Source: a bacterium (GTDB lineage: Bacteria; Actinomycetota; Acidimicrobiia; Acidimicrobiales; Bin134). From it: a DNA stretch of 64,000 bases. The stretch covers positions 62,001-126,000 of the forward strand of contig JAPPAP010000037.1 of assembly GCA_026705465.1 (NCBI GenBank). Direction: 5' to 3'. The notes below the pieces were generated by a model, which had not been told where the DNA came from, searched no databases, and saw only the letters and a list, made by a program, of their open reading frames with translations. Below are positions 39,350-48,214 of this stretch, one piece after another. Each line of letters begins with the position of its first letter. Position 1 is the first letter of the stretch. A program made the translations under genes and the position numbers.

Positions 39350-40843
39350 GTGCGCCGAATCGTGATGCCCATTCTGCTGCTTGCAGTTGCTCTCGCGTCA
39401 TTATTCGGCTCGAACCAGCTGAGTGATCAGCTTCATGATGATCTGGGCGAAGTGGCCATGGATGACACTGTTCCGCCGGGCGTGGGTACCCCCTTGGTTT
39501 CCACCCGCCGTCTCACATCCATGCTGGCTCCATCACTGACTGAGCCCGGTTTCTTCGACACGCTGGACGGGTTGATGGCCACAGGCCCGACATCGGCGTG
39601 CGTCCATGTGGCCTTGGAAGACCGCCTCTTCTACGAGAGCAGTGCCAACATCCAAGTGATGCCTTCCGAAGCGCTTCTGCTGCTCACATTGGCCACCGCC
39701 CATCAGGAACTTGGCCCTGATCACACCTTCACAACCTCGGTTCAGTCGATCGTCCCGCTTGAAGACAGGGTGGTGAATGGTGACATCTATCTAGTCGGTG
39801 GAGGCGATCCGCTGCTGTTGACTCCGGCGTTTCTGGCCACTGTGGAGGAAGGAGACAATCGGCTTCACACTCCAATAGAACAACTGGCTCAGGACTTGGT
39901 AGACGATGGTTTGGCCCTGGTGACCGGTGCGGTCGTGGGCGACGCCACTCGCTACGACGGCCTGCTCTACGTTGGGTCTTGGCCCGAGGGAACTATTGAG
40001 TCCGAGAACATCGGTACCCTGCTGGCCCTGCAATTCGACGACGGCTGGGTGCAGTTCCCGCTTTCGGAGCCGGCGCCAGAGGCCGATGGGGTCGCTGCTC
40101 AAGTCGACGAGGAAACCAGTGGCTATGTGGCCGCCGAGAATCCCCCGTTCTATGCCGCGGCGCTGTTCGACGACATGCTCGAAGCTCGAGATGTGGTCAT
40201 ACGCCGTAGTCCCCGCTCGGAGGCTGTTCCAGACGGAGAAGAGGTCTACCTCCTAGCCTCGATTGAGTCAGCGCCACTTTCCGACTACTACCGCCAAATT
40301 CTCGATAACCGGGATATCGAGACCACCGAGATGCTGCTCAAGGAGATCGGGCGGGTTACGTCAGGCGCAGGTAGTACTCAGGGCGGGCTTCAGGCAATGA
40401 AGACCGTGTTGGCGGGGATAGGAGTCAATGACGAAGAGTCCCAATTCCGTCAAGTCGACGGCTCAGGACTGCATCCGGACAATGGTGCAACGTGCCCGGT
40501 TTTCACCTCGCTGCTGGCCAGCGAAGAGTTCAGTCCGCTGTTCCGCGAGTTGCTACCCACCGCTGCCGACCCTGGACCGCTTCGGGAGCGGTTCGCCGGC
40601 GTTGACCGGCCAGGGCGAATAAGTGCATTTTCGGGCGGGTCATCGGATACCACCGTCATGATGGGATACATCGACATCGGCCGAGGTCAGGAGCTGACGT
40701 TCGCCTTTATTGCCAACCAGCAGGGAGCAGAGGACAACCAAGCCCTTAAGGAACTGGAGGGGCGCATCGTCACCCACTTGGCTTCCCTCGAGGCCAAGCC
40801 GAGTCTTGACGACATCCAGCTTGAACCCCTCCGCTCCGGCTGA
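39350..40843 (+). CDS. PBP4-like (S13) protein lacking the catalytic residues
   Basis: 497 residues with an Arg-Arg start and a single N-terminal hydrophobic segment (MPILLLAVALASLFG), so membrane-anchored or secreted. The S13 D-alanyl-D-alanine carboxypeptidase fold is indicated by LGPDHTFTTSVQ, VNGDIYLVGGGDPLL, VDGSGLHPDN and the C-terminal strand ELTFAFIANQQ. Aligned by eye to E. coli PBP4, the SxxK position MPASTQK reads MPSEALL (Ser to Glu107, Lys to Leu110) and the KTG motif reads FSG (427-429). It is therefore probably not a functional peptidase, and may be a binding or scaffold protein in the cell wall. The GTG at 39350 has AGGA 8 nt ahead. Confidence 0.8.
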   Translation: MRRIVMPILLLAVALASLFGSNQLSDQLHDDLGEVAMDDTVPPGVGTPLVSTRRLTSMLAPSLTEPGFFDTLDGLMATGPTSACVHVALEDRLFYESSANIQVMPSEALLLLTLATAHQELGPDHTFTTSVQSIVPLEDRVVNGDIYLVGGGDPLLLTPAFLATVEEGDNRLHTPIEQLAQDLVDDGLALVTGAVVGDATRYDGLLYVGSWPEGTIESENIGTLLALQFDDGWVQFPLSEPAPEADGVAAQVDEETSGYVAAENPPFYAAALFDDMLEARDVVIRRSPRSEAVPDGEEVYLLASIESAPLSDYYRQILDNRDIETTEMLLKEIGRVTSGAGSTQGGLQAMKTVLAGIGVNDEESQFRQVDGSGLHPDNGATCPVFTSLLASEEFSPLFRELLPTAADPGPLRERFAGVDRPGRISAFSGGSSDTTVMMGYIDIGRGQELTFAFIANQQGAEDNQALKELEGRIVTHLASLEAKPSLDDIQLEPLRSG

Positions 40844-40894
40844 CCGGGCAACCAGCAAGAAGCACATGATGATCACGATGCTCATGATCGCCTT

Positions 40895-41536
40895 ATGACT
40901 AGGAATTCCGCCATTGCCACGATGCCTATGTTTCCCTTAGGGATGGTGTTGCTGCCCACCATGGTGGTACCGATCCATGTGTTCGAGCCCCGATACCGCC
41001 AGATGACCAAGGACTGCCTCGACGGCGACCGAGAGTTCGGAGTGGTGCTTATCGAAAGGGGCAGCGAGGTAGGGGGAGGCGATACCCGCACCCATGCCGG
41101 GACGGTGGCCAAGATCATCGATTCCCAAGAGTTCCCCGATGGTCGATGGGGTCTCGTGGTCGGGGGGATGCGCCGAGTTCAAGTTGTCGACTGGCTGGAA
41201 GATGACCCCTATCCCCGGGCTGAGGTTCAAGATTGGCCCGACGCCGGGTATGTCGACAACGAAGACCTGGCCCGCCAAGTGCCCTCGGTAGCGGGACTAT
41301 GGCGCCGGGTGCTGGCATTGCAATCAGAACTGGGAGCTCCCGGGCCTCCTGCTGATTTTGAGATATCCGAGGATCCCTCCACCGCTATCTGGCAGCTCTC
41401 GTCCCTTTCGCCAATGGGGCCACTCGACCGACAGGAGTTGCTGACCACCGACAACGCGGCTCTCCGCCTAGCCCTGTTGGCTGAACTCCTATCCGATGCC
41501 GAAGTGGTCATTCGTGCTCGAATTGAGATGGGGTAG
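40895..41536 (+). CDS. LON N-terminal (substrate-binding) domain protein
   Basis: 213 residues, a stand-alone LON substrate-binding domain: the MFPLGMVLLPTMVVPIHVFEPRYR block near residue 12, EFGVVLIERGSEVGGGD, AGTVAKIID, and a helical C-terminal half. It resembles the N-domain of Lon protease without the AAA+ or protease domains. Such proteins are widespread in Actinomycetota, function unknown. ATG at 40895 or at 40922 (ATGCCTATGTTT) could be the start; no strong ribosome binding site marks either. Confidence 0.82.
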   Translation: MTRNSAIATMPMFPLGMVLLPTMVVPIHVFEPRYRQMTKDCLDGDREFGVVLIERGSEVGGGDTRTHAGTVAKIIDSQEFPDGRWGLVVGGMRRVQVVDWLEDDPYPRAEVQDWPDAGYVDNEDLARQVPSVAGLWRRVLALQSELGAPGPPADFEISEDPSTAIWQLSSLSPMGPLDRQELLTTDNAALRLALLAELLSDAEVVIRARIEMG

Positions 41537-41638
41537 CAGTGGTGGTGTGCGGATTCTGCACCGAATGTTGGGGTACCTGAATCGCGATGGGGTAGCAGAA
41601 ACCTGCCGGGGTAGGCTGGTTGGTCGCAGGAGGAAGCC

Positions 41639-41980
41639 GTGCCCAAACGTTCAAGAGCTGCTCGGAGGGGCAATTCGCCCAACGCAGCGCTGACAGAAAT
41701 GAAGACGCTGCTCATCGGCTACGCCCGACAGGAGATCGTCACGCCGCTCACCCAGTTGGGCAAGACGCTGAAGCTTGGCGTGCTCGGCGCGCTCAGCATC
41801 GGCATAGGGCTGATCTTTCTGGCTATTGCCGGGTTGCGCCTTCTTCAGACCGAGGCCTCTGGGGTGTTCGACGGCAATATGAGCGCCCTGCCCTATGTCG
41901 TCGTGCTGATCGGGTTGCTTGTCGTTCTGGCAGGCGTGTTCGCGCTCAGAAGCCAAACATCGAGAGGAGACCGCTCGTGA
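41639..41980 (+). CDS. small Holin-X-like two-helix membrane protein
   Basis: 113 residues with a basic N-terminus (KRSRAARRG) and two hydrophobic segments (near residues 45-67 and 80-103) separated by a short polar loop, resembling the actinobacterial Holin-X family. These are chromosomal membrane proteins, not evidence of a phage. The start GTG 41639 has an almost perfect AGGAGGA ribosome binding site 5 nt ahead. Two more tiny membrane genes follow, overlapping by 4 nt and separated by 4 nt. Confidence 0.72.
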   Translation: MPKRSRAARRGNSPNAALTEMKTLLIGYARQEIVTPLTQLGKTLKLGVLGALSIGIGLIFLAIAGLRLLQTEASGVFDGNMSALPYVVVLIGLLVVLAGVFALRSQTSRGDRS

Positions 41981-42198
41981 GCAATCTGGACTTGGGCCGC
42001 GAGGCGATAACCAAAGACGACATTCAAGCCAGATTCGAAGAACTGAAGCGCAGCTTGGATGGCACAGCAGAGGCGGCTCGCACCCCGGCGCTGTCCGGGG
42101 GCATTGCGATTTTGGCAGGGCTGGTTGCGTTGGCCTTCTTGTTGGGACGGCGGCGCGGTCGAGCCAGCCGGACCGTGGTCGAAGTTCGCCGGGTCTGA
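41977..42198 (+). CDS. small one-helix membrane protein (DUF3618-like)
   Basis: 73 residues from GTG 41977, overlapping the previous stop (GTGA), with GAGAGGAGA ahead. A charged N-terminal helix (DDIQARFEELKRSLDGTAEAAR) precedes one membrane segment (IAILAGLVALAFLLG) and a cytoplasmic Arg-rich tail (RRRGRASR). It resembles the DUF3618 type found next to Holin-X in Actinomycetota; that family assignment is tentative. Function is unknown. Confidence 0.6.
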   Translation: MSNLDLGREAITKDDIQARFEELKRSLDGTAEAARTPALSGGIAILAGLVALAFLLGRRRGRASRTVVEVRRV

Positions 42199-42202
42199 TC
42201 AG

Positions 42203-42415
42203 ATGCCAGATCCTCTGGGGTACGTCCGTCGACAGGCCATCAGGCGTGGCGTACTGGGCGGGAGTCGAGGATGGCTCATTTTGGGCGGGGCGGTCTGGGG
42301 GATCCGACTCCTGCGCCGGATGGCCAGCACCCGCCAGCTGCGAAAAGTGCTGTCGCAGGAATTGCGGCCCGGCGAGAGCCTGCTTATCTCCCATCTTTCC
42401 GACGAATCACAGTGA
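42203..42415 (+). CDS. small one-helix membrane protein
   Basis: 70 residues, ATG at 42203. It is basic (VRRQAIRRG; RLLRRMASTRQLRK) around a short hydrophobic segment (WLILGGAVWGI). It sits between the previous small membrane gene and trmI, whose start overlaps its stop, so it is probably co-transcribed. The family was not recognised and function is unknown. Confidence 0.5.
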   Translation: MPDPLGYVRRQAIRRGVLGGSRGWLILGGAVWGIRLLRRMASTRQLRKVLSQELRPGESLLISHLSDESQ

Positions 42416-43185
42416 GCCGGGCGCTCCAAGCCGGTGAACTGGTCCTGCTCACCGATCGGAAGAATCGCCGGTATCTGCTCACGCTGGTCGAAGGCCATGA
42501 ATTTCACACGCACGCGGGATCGGTGGCTCACGACGATCTGATCGGCGGTACCGAGGGAACGCAAGTGCGGACAACCCGCAATGCTGAGTTGACCGTGTGG
42601 CGTCCCACTCTCCGCGACTATGTACTGAAGATGCCCCGGGGAGCGCAGGTGGTGTACCCCAAGGACAGCGCGGCCATCTTGATGCACGCCGACGTGTTTC
42701 CCGGTGCTCGGATATTGGAGTCGGGAGTGGGCTCGGGAGCGCTGTCGCTGAGCCTGCTGAGGGCAGGAGCAGTCGTGGTGGGCTATGAGTTGAGAGAGGA
42801 CTTCGCCCAGCAGGCGATGGAGAATGTGACCGGCTTTCTCGGCTCGGAAGCCGCTGACCGCTTCCAGGTGGAGATCAGGGACTGCTACCAGGGAATCGAC
42901 GCCGAGGGGTTGGACCGTGTCGTGCTGGACCTGCCAGAGCCCTGGCGAGTAGTGCCCCACGCGGCCGCCTCACTGCATTCCGGTGGCATCCTGGTGGCCT
43001 ACACCCCCAGCATCATTCAGGCAGTGCAGCTGCGTGAAGCCTGCGAGTGCGGGCCTTGGGCTTCTGTTTCTACCGTGGAGATTCTTCACCGCGGCTGGCA
43101 CATCAAAGGTGACGCGGTCAGGCCCGAGCATCGGATGGTGGGCCACACCGGCTTTGTGACTACTGCTCGGAGGCTTGCTGAGTAG
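42412..43185 (+). CDS. trmI: tRNA (adenine-58-N1)-methyltransferase
   Basis: 257 residues of the TrmI family, which methylates A58 in the T-loop of tRNA using S-adenosylmethionine. The N-terminal small domain (VLLTDRKNRRYLL) precedes the Rossmann domain with SAM motif ESGVGSGALSLSL (103-115), the acidic motif VVGYELRED, and the catalytic DLPEPWRV. GTG at 42412 overlaps the preceding stop. In mycobacteria trmI is also next to the Pup-proteasome genes, and here it precedes mpa with the reverse-strand ferredoxin between. Confidence 0.9.
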   Translation: MSRALQAGELVLLTDRKNRRYLLTLVEGHEFHTHAGSVAHDDLIGGTEGTQVRTTRNAELTVWRPTLRDYVLKMPRGAQVVYPKDSAAILMHADVFPGARILESGVGSGALSLSLLRAGAVVVGYELREDFAQQAMENVTGFLGSEAADRFQVEIRDCYQGIDAEGLDRVVLDLPEPWRVVPHAAASLHSGGILVAYTPSIIQAVQLREACECGPWASVSTVEILHRGWHIKGDAVRPEHRMVGHTGFVTTARRLAE

Positions 43186-43210
43186 TTGGAGAGGAGAGGA
43201 GGTTTGAAGT

Positions 43211-43450
43211 TCAGACCTCGATGAAGATGCACTCCCCAGGGCACTCTTCGGCCGATTCGATGGTCGCCTCTTCTTGCCCTTCGGGCACGATAGCCAGCCC
43301 TTCAACGCCACCTGGTTCGCTGAAGACCTTGTCGCCCTCCTTCACATACGCGAGCCCATCATCGAGCAGGGTGAAGACATCGGGGGCGATCTCTTCACAG
43401 AGACCGTCACCAGTGCAGAGATCTTGATCGATCCAGACCTTCATTTGCAT
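43211..43450 (-). CDS. 3Fe-4S-type ferredoxin
   Basis: 79 residues, acidic. Cluster ligands are Cys12, Cys18 and Cys70, the last in the CP pair; the middle Cys of a 4Fe-4S CxxCxxC motif is Asp15 (CTGDGLC), indicating a 3Fe-4S cluster. Another Cys lies at 74. Such ferredoxins feed cytochrome P450s, mycofactocin or desaturase-type enzymes; the partner is not adjacent. It is transcribed against its neighbours between trmI and mpa. M3 (43444) is an alternative start. Confidence 0.88.
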   Translation of the reverse strand: MQMKVWIDQDLCTGDGLCEEIAPDVFTLLDDGLAYVKEGDKVFSEPGGVEGLAIVPEGQEEATIESAEECPGECIFIEV

Positions 43451-43678
43451 CGGTGCGTTGGGCCTTTCGTGACATCCAGCAGACGGCCAGCATGGTAGAC
43501 GCTGGGGGTGCCTTCAGTGTAACCGACCGGAGGTGGATCTCATCCATGCAGGAGAAATTCATCTGAGACGAGCTTGCACGGGAGCACTTCAACGGCAGCG
43601 AATTCGCTTGGGAGCATGCGAGCTAGAGCGCAATCTTGCGTCGGCAACCTGGTCGGGGACGTGTAAAGTCGAGTTGGT
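43451..43678. promoter_or_regulatory. mpa upstream region with near-start -10 element
   Basis: A 228-nt divergent gap. TAAAGT at 43664-43669, part of TGTAAAGT, lies 10 nt before the mpa ATG, which has no ribosome binding site, so a leaderless or very short-leader transcript is plausible. The ferredoxin promoter must also be here. No binding palindrome was recognised. Confidence 0.35.
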
Positions 43679-45475
43679 ATGGCAGACGGCGACGAAGCGG
43701 CAGAAGCAGAAATCGTGCCCGAGGACATTCCTCCGACAAAGCAAGATTCCTTACCTGAAGAGGTTCCTCCGACAGAGCAGTTGGCGGTGCTGGAGGAAGA
43801 GATTGCCGTCCTTCGCCAGCGCCTCCAGGACGCGCCCAAACGGGTTCGCACGCTGGAAGAGCGGCTCTTGGAGACAAAAGGCCAGCTGGCTAAAGCTGTC
43901 TCCCAAAACGAGAAGCTCACCTATACCCTCCGTGAAGCTCGTGAGCACATATCCGCCCTGCGGGATGAGGTGGACAAGCTCACCCAGCCCCCGTCAGCGT
44001 ATGGGACGCTGCTGGGCCGCAACGACGACGGAACGGTGGATGTGTTCTCCGGAGGGCGCAAGATGCGGGTCGCCCTCCATCCTGAGATCGAGTCTGAGGA
44101 GCTCAGCCGAGGCCAAGAAGTGGTGTTGAACGAATCGCTGAATGTCGTCCTCTCTCGAGTAGGCGATGGCACCGGCGAGGTGGTGACCATCAAAGAGGTA
44201 TTGGCTGGAGGCTTGCGGGCCCTCATCGTCGGTCGGGCCGACGAAGAGCGGGTGGTGGAGCTTGCCACTGAACTAATCGACCAACCGCTCAAGAGCGGGG
44301 ACACTGCGCTCATGGATTCTCGCTCGGGTCTGCTTGTCGAGCGCCTGCCCCGGCCCGAGGTAGAGGACCTGGTGCTAGAAGAAGTTCCCGACATCACTTA
44401 CGACCAGGTCGGTGGGTTGGATGAGCAGATCGAGCAGATCACTGATGCAGTTGAGCTTCCATTTATGCATCAGGACCTGTTTGCCGAATACCAGCTGCCT
44501 GCACCCAAAGGCATCTTGCTGTACGGACCACCGGGCTGCGGCAAGACCTTGATCGCAAAAGCGGTGGCCAATTCCCTGGCCAGCAAGGTTGCCGATATCA
44601 GTTCGGACCGGGAAGCACGCTCATATTTCTTGAACATCAAAGGTCCGGAATTGTTGAACAAGTACGTGGGCGAGACTGAGCGCCAAATCCGCCTGGTGTT
44701 TCAACGGGCACGGGAGAAGTCAGCTGAGGGATGGCCAGTGATCGTATTCTTCGACGAGATGGAGTCTCTCTTCCGAACCCGGGGCACTGGGATCAGCTCC
44801 GATATGGAATCCACTGTGGTTCCCCAGCTGTTGGCCGAGATCGACGGGGTTGAGACGCTGCGAAACGTGATCGTAATCGGGGCGTCGAACCGAGAGGATC
44901 TCATCGATCCAGCCATATTGAGGCCAGGGCGGTTGGATGTGAAGATCAAGATCCAGCGTCCCGACGCCGATGCGGCCTGCGCCATCTTTGCGCGCTACCT
45001 CACCTCTGAACTGCCTATCGCCACCGAGATGGTGGAGGGGCTTGGTGGCGGCGACCCCGATAAGGCCATCCAGGCCATGATCGAGCAGACCGTGACCGAG
45101 ATGTTCTTGGAAGAGGAGCGTAACCAGTTCTTGGAAGTCACCTACCAGAACGGCGACAAAGAGGTCATGTACTTCAAGGATTTCGCTTCGGGAGCCATGA
45201 TCGAAAACGTGGTACGGCGGGCCAAGAAGCTGGCCATCAAGCGCCTGCTGGCTGGCGGCTCGCCAGGCATCCACGTCAATGACCTGTTGAAGTCGGTGCA
45301 CCAGGAATATCGTGAACACGAGGATCTGCCCAACACCACCAATCCCGACGACTGGGCCAAGATATCGGGCAAGAAGGGGGAGCGAATCGTGTTCGTCCGC
45401 ACGCTCTTGTCTAGCGAGGAGTCAAGCCAAGGCGGGCGGTCCATCGAAGCAATCGGCCCTGGCCAATACCTGTAA
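43679..45475 (+). CDS. mpa: proteasome-associated AAA+ ATPase Mpa/ARC
   Basis: 598 residues. A coiled coil opens the protein (about 30-100) and recruits Pup; two OB domains (about 100-230) form the entry ring; then the AAA+ module with Walker A GPPGCGKT (283-290) and Walker B VIVFFDE (354-360), and the ARC-specific C-terminus ending GQYL, a tail that docks on the 20S alpha ring. It unfolds pupylated proteins and passes them into the PrcBA core. It heads the conserved order mpa-dop-pup-prcB-prcA-pafA. Confidence 0.97.
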   Translation: MADGDEAAEAEIVPEDIPPTKQDSLPEEVPPTEQLAVLEEEIAVLRQRLQDAPKRVRTLEERLLETKGQLAKAVSQNEKLTYTLREAREHISALRDEVDKLTQPPSAYGTLLGRNDDGTVDVFSGGRKMRVALHPEIESEELSRGQEVVLNESLNVVLSRVGDGTGEVVTIKEVLAGGLRALIVGRADEERVVELATELIDQPLKSGDTALMDSRSGLLVERLPRPEVEDLVLEEVPDITYDQVGGLDEQIEQITDAVELPFMHQDLFAEYQLPAPKGILLYGPPGCGKTLIAKAVANSLASKVADISSDREARSYFLNIKGPELLNKYVGETERQIRLVFQRAREKSAEGWPVIVFFDEMESLFRTRGTGISSDMESTVVPQLLAEIDGVETLRNVIVIGASNREDLIDPAILRPGRLDVKIKIQRPDADAACAIFARYLTSELPIATEMVEGLGGGDPDKAIQAMIEQTVTEMFLEEERNQFLEVTYQNGDKEVMYFKDFASGAMIENVVRRAKKLAIKRLLAGGSPGIHVNDLLKSVHQEYREHEDLPNTTNPDDWAKISGKKGERIVFVRTLLSSEESSQGGRSIEAIGPGQYL

Positions 45476-45523
45476 GCGCGAATACCGCCAGACTTGCCGT
45501 CCAGGTCAACTAGCGTGCCCTGC

Positions 45524-47047
45524 ATGGCGGTTCCCAAGATTTGCGGCATCGAGACCGAGTTCGGGATCGCGCACACCGGAACCGAGGACGCCAATCCGAT
45601 CGCAGCTTCCTCCCTGCTCATCAACTCCTATTTGTCGGAGGTTGAGCGCACCGGGGAGGGTGGTCCGGCTGCCGGAGTGACCTGGGATTTCGAAGACGAA
45701 ATGCCGGGTAACGACATCCGGGGCATTGCTCCCTTGGGGTCGCTGGCTCCTGAAATTGAGACCCATCTGGTGAACGCCGTGCTCACCAATGGCGCTCGCT
45801 ACTACGTAGACCATGCCCATCCCGAACTGTCTACGCCCGAGTGCAGCAATGCCTTGGACGTGACGCGCTACGACAAAGCAGCCGAATTGATTCTGAGGCG
45901 CTCTATGGAAGCGGCTGCCCAGATGCTGCCTCCCGGCCAGGAGCTCGTGGTGTACAAGAACAATTCCGACGGCAAGGGGAATAGCTATGGGTGCCATGAG
46001 AACTACCTCATGGCTCGTGCGACTCCCTTTTCCCAGATTGTGGTTCATGCCACCGCCCACCTGGTGACCCGCCAAATCTTCACTGGCTCGGGCAAAGTGG
46101 GCTCCGAGGCACATGGTTTGACCACCGAAGACGTGCCATTCCAGATCACCCAGCGAGCCGATTTCTTCGAGGAGGAGGTGGGGCTGGAAACCACCCTTAA
46201 GCGCCCCATCATCAACACCCGGGATGAACCTCACGCCGATGCCCGGCACTATCGCCGTCTTCACGTGATCACCGGTGACGCCAATATGTCAGAGGTAGCC
46301 ACCTTCCTCAAGGTGGGAACCACAGCCATCGTGTTGGCCATGGTGGAAGACAACGTCTTGCCCCGGGAGTTCCGCTTCCGCATGCCGGTGCAGGCAATGC
46401 GGCAAGTGTCCTATGACCTGAGTTTGGCCAAACCGCTGGAGCTAGCCGACGGAACATCCGCAACGGCGTTGGAGATCCAGTGGGACCTGTTGGACCAGGC
46501 TCGGAAGTACGCCGACAGCCATGGGCTTGACACCGTCGGCGGTCCGGTCGGGGAGATGGTCATTGACCGGTGGGAGCAAGTGTTGACCGGTCTGGAGGCC
46601 GACCCCATGACGTTGGCCCGCCAACTCGACTGGGTAGCCAAGCATCGGCTGATCCAGGGCTTGGCCCAGCGCCACGACCTGCGGCGCGACGATGCTCGAC
46701 TGGCCGCGCTCGATCTTCAATACCACGACTTGCGGCCCGAACGGTCGGTTGCGGCCCGAGCGGGGCTGGAATCGCTGATCTCTACCGACGGCGCGCGAGC
46801 AGCCATTACCGAGCCGCCGCTGGACACCCGGGCCTATTTCCGAGGTCAGTGCCTCAAGCGATGGGCATCCAGCATCGTGGCCGCCAACTGGGACTCGATC
46901 GTGTTCGATGTGGGCGACGAGCCGCTGCGACGGGTGCCCATGATGGAGCCCTCCCGAGGGACGGCGGACCATGTCGGCCAACTCCTGGCTGACTGCGATA
47001 CCGCGGCCGAGTTGTTGAACCGGTTGAAGGACTCGGGCGCTCGGTAG
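45524..47047 (+). CDS. dop: Pup deamidase/depupylase Dop
   Basis: 507 residues of the carboxylate-amine-ligase fold shared with PafA. The ATP/metal-binding start is CGIETEFGIAH (Glu10), the catalytic Asp is Asp96 in YYVDHAHPELSTPE, and ATP-binding [18 protein letters not shown] follows. The segment at about 41-75 is longer than in PafA and matches the Dop-loop that marks depupylases. Dop converts Pup C-terminal Gln to Glu and removes Pup from targets. The frame starts at 45494 but ATG 45524 begins the conserved N-terminus. Confidence 0.96.
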   Translation: MAVPKICGIETEFGIAHTGTEDANPIAASSLLINSYLSEVERTGEGGPAAGVTWDFEDEMPGNDIRGIAPLGSLAPEIETHLVNAVLTNGARYYVDHAHPELSTPECSNALDVTRYDKAAELILRRSMEAAAQMLPPGQELVVYKNNSDGKGNSYGCHENYLMARATPFSQIVVHATAHLVTRQIFTGSGKVGSEAHGLTTEDVPFQITQRADFFEEEVGLETTLKRPIINTRDEPHADARHYRRLHVITGDANMSEVATFLKVGTTAIVLAMVEDNVLPREFRFRMPVQAMRQVSYDLSLAKPLELADGTSATALEIQWDLLDQARKYADSHGLDTVGGPVGEMVIDRWEQVLTGLEADPMTLARQLDWVAKHRLIQGLAQRHDLRRDDARLAALDLQYHDLRPERSVAARAGLESLISTDGARAAITEPPLDTRAYFRGQCLKRWASSIVAANWDSIVFDVGDEPLRRVPMMEPSRGTADHVGQLLADCDTAAELLNRLKDSGAR

Positions 47048-47165
47048 CTGGAGAGTTCGGTCAGCTGAGCCAGCTGTCCGTTTTGGTGCCTGTCATTCGA
47101 GTAGCTTGCTTTCGGAGTGAGCGCGATATCGTGATCCACACGAACTCAGGGATGAGGGGAACGAG

Positions 47166-47360
47166 ATGGCGGAAAGAGAGCAGATCAAGAAACCAGCACC
47201 TCAACGCGAGCAGGCTGAAGTTGAAGATGCTCCAGCGGCCTCGGAACAAGTCGAGGAGCTGAAGGCCGAGCTCGACGACCTACTAGATGAGATCGACGAA
47301 GTGCTGGAGACCAACGCTGAGGATTTCGTCAAGTCCTATATCCAAAAGGGCGGACAGTAG
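47166..47360 (+). CDS. pup: prokaryotic ubiquitin-like protein Pup
   Basis: 64 residues, highly charged and disordered-looking. It ends Gly-Gly-Gln (QKGGQ), so the C-terminal Gln must be deamidated by Dop before PafA can link it to a Lys. The helical segment binding the Mpa coiled coil is around residues 22-50 ([20 protein letters not shown] region). ATG at 47166 has a GAGGGGAACG ribosome binding site. It is between dop and prcB, the usual place. Confidence 0.97.
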   Translation: MAEREQIKKPAPQREQAEVEDAPAASEQVEELKAELDDLLDEIDEVLETNAEDFVKSYIQKGGQ

Positions 47361-47376
47361 CGGTAGTCTGCAAATT

Positions 47377-48174
47377 GTGACCTTGCCCCTATTTGAAGCC
47401 GGGGGCGACCCGGGCCCCAATTTTGCGGCGTTGTTGCGCTCCACCGGGTTGGTCCCGCCTGAGCCCGATGTCCCAGCGACCGAGATGGCCATTGCCCACG
47501 CCACCACCGTGGTGGCCATTCGCTGCCAACAAGGGGTGGTGATGGCGGGGGACCGCCGAGCCACTTCCGGACACCTCATCAGCCATCGGACTATTGAGAA
47601 GGTCTTTCCCGCCGACCGGCATTCTGGAGTAGCCATTGCCGGGGCCGCGGGGCCCGCCATGGAGATGGTTCGGCTATTCCAGTTGCAGCTTGAACACTAT
47701 GAGAAGGTGGAGGGCAAGGGTCTCAGCCTGGACGGAAAGGCCAACCAACTGGGCATGATGGTTCGCAACAACCTGCCCGCGGCAATGCAAGGATTTGCCG
47801 TGGTTCCGTTGTTTGCCGGCTATGACACAACTCGAGGAGTCGGACGTCTTTTCCAGTACGACGTAACCGGGGGCCGATACGAAGAACGGGAATATGCGGT
47901 GGGTGGTTCGGGAAGCCTGCACGCGGGAACGGTGATCAAACTGGGCTACCGATCCGACGCTGACGCCGATGAGATGATCGATTTGGCGGTATCGGCCCTG
48001 TTTCGCACCGCGGAGGAGGACTCCGCCACTGGCGGTCCCGATTTGGTACGAGGCATATACCCGGTGGTGGCCGTTATCGGCGCCGATGGATTCGAGCGGG
48101 TGGCCGATGCCGATGTGGAAACACGGTTCCGGGATCTCCTGGCCAGTTTGGAGGACCAAGGGGGTGATTCATGA
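47377..48174 (+). CDS. prcB: 20S proteasome beta subunit
   Basis: 265 residues. After a 42-residue propeptide the mature protein should begin at Thr43 in AHATTVVAIRCQQG, the N-terminal nucleophile of the proteasome; downstream VVMAGDRRATSGHLI and VGGSGSLHAG are typical beta-subunit segments. The residue before the nucleophile is Ala instead of the more common Gly, which could slow autoprocessing. GTG at 47377 was chosen, 16 nt after pup. Confidence 0.95.
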   Translation: MTLPLFEAGGDPGPNFAALLRSTGLVPPEPDVPATEMAIAHATTVVAIRCQQGVVMAGDRRATSGHLISHRTIEKVFPADRHSGVAIAGAAGPAMEMVRLFQLQLEHYEKVEGKGLSLDGKANQLGMMVRNNLPAAMQGFAVVPLFAGYDTTRGVGRLFQYDVTGGRYEEREYAVGGSGSLHAGTVIKLGYRSDADADEMIDLAVSALFRTAEEDSATGGPDLVRGIYPVVAVIGADGFERVADADVETRFRDLLASLEDQGGDS

Positions 48175-48214
48175 CCGTCGCGGCCGGTCTTGAGAACTGC
48201 TGGGGTGATTCAGA

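Noticed and set aside
41527..41598. 13-nt direct repeat GATGGGGTAGCAG (41527-41539 and 41586-41598)
   Set aside because: Short, only two copies, and one overlaps a stop codon; not enough to call an element.
43199..43219. Near-palindrome GAGGTTTGAA...TTCAGACCTC at the ferredoxin 3' end as a terminator
   Set aside because: The loop would be only about 1-3 nt and no T-run follows; it overlaps the ferredoxin stop codon. Could still be a weak end.
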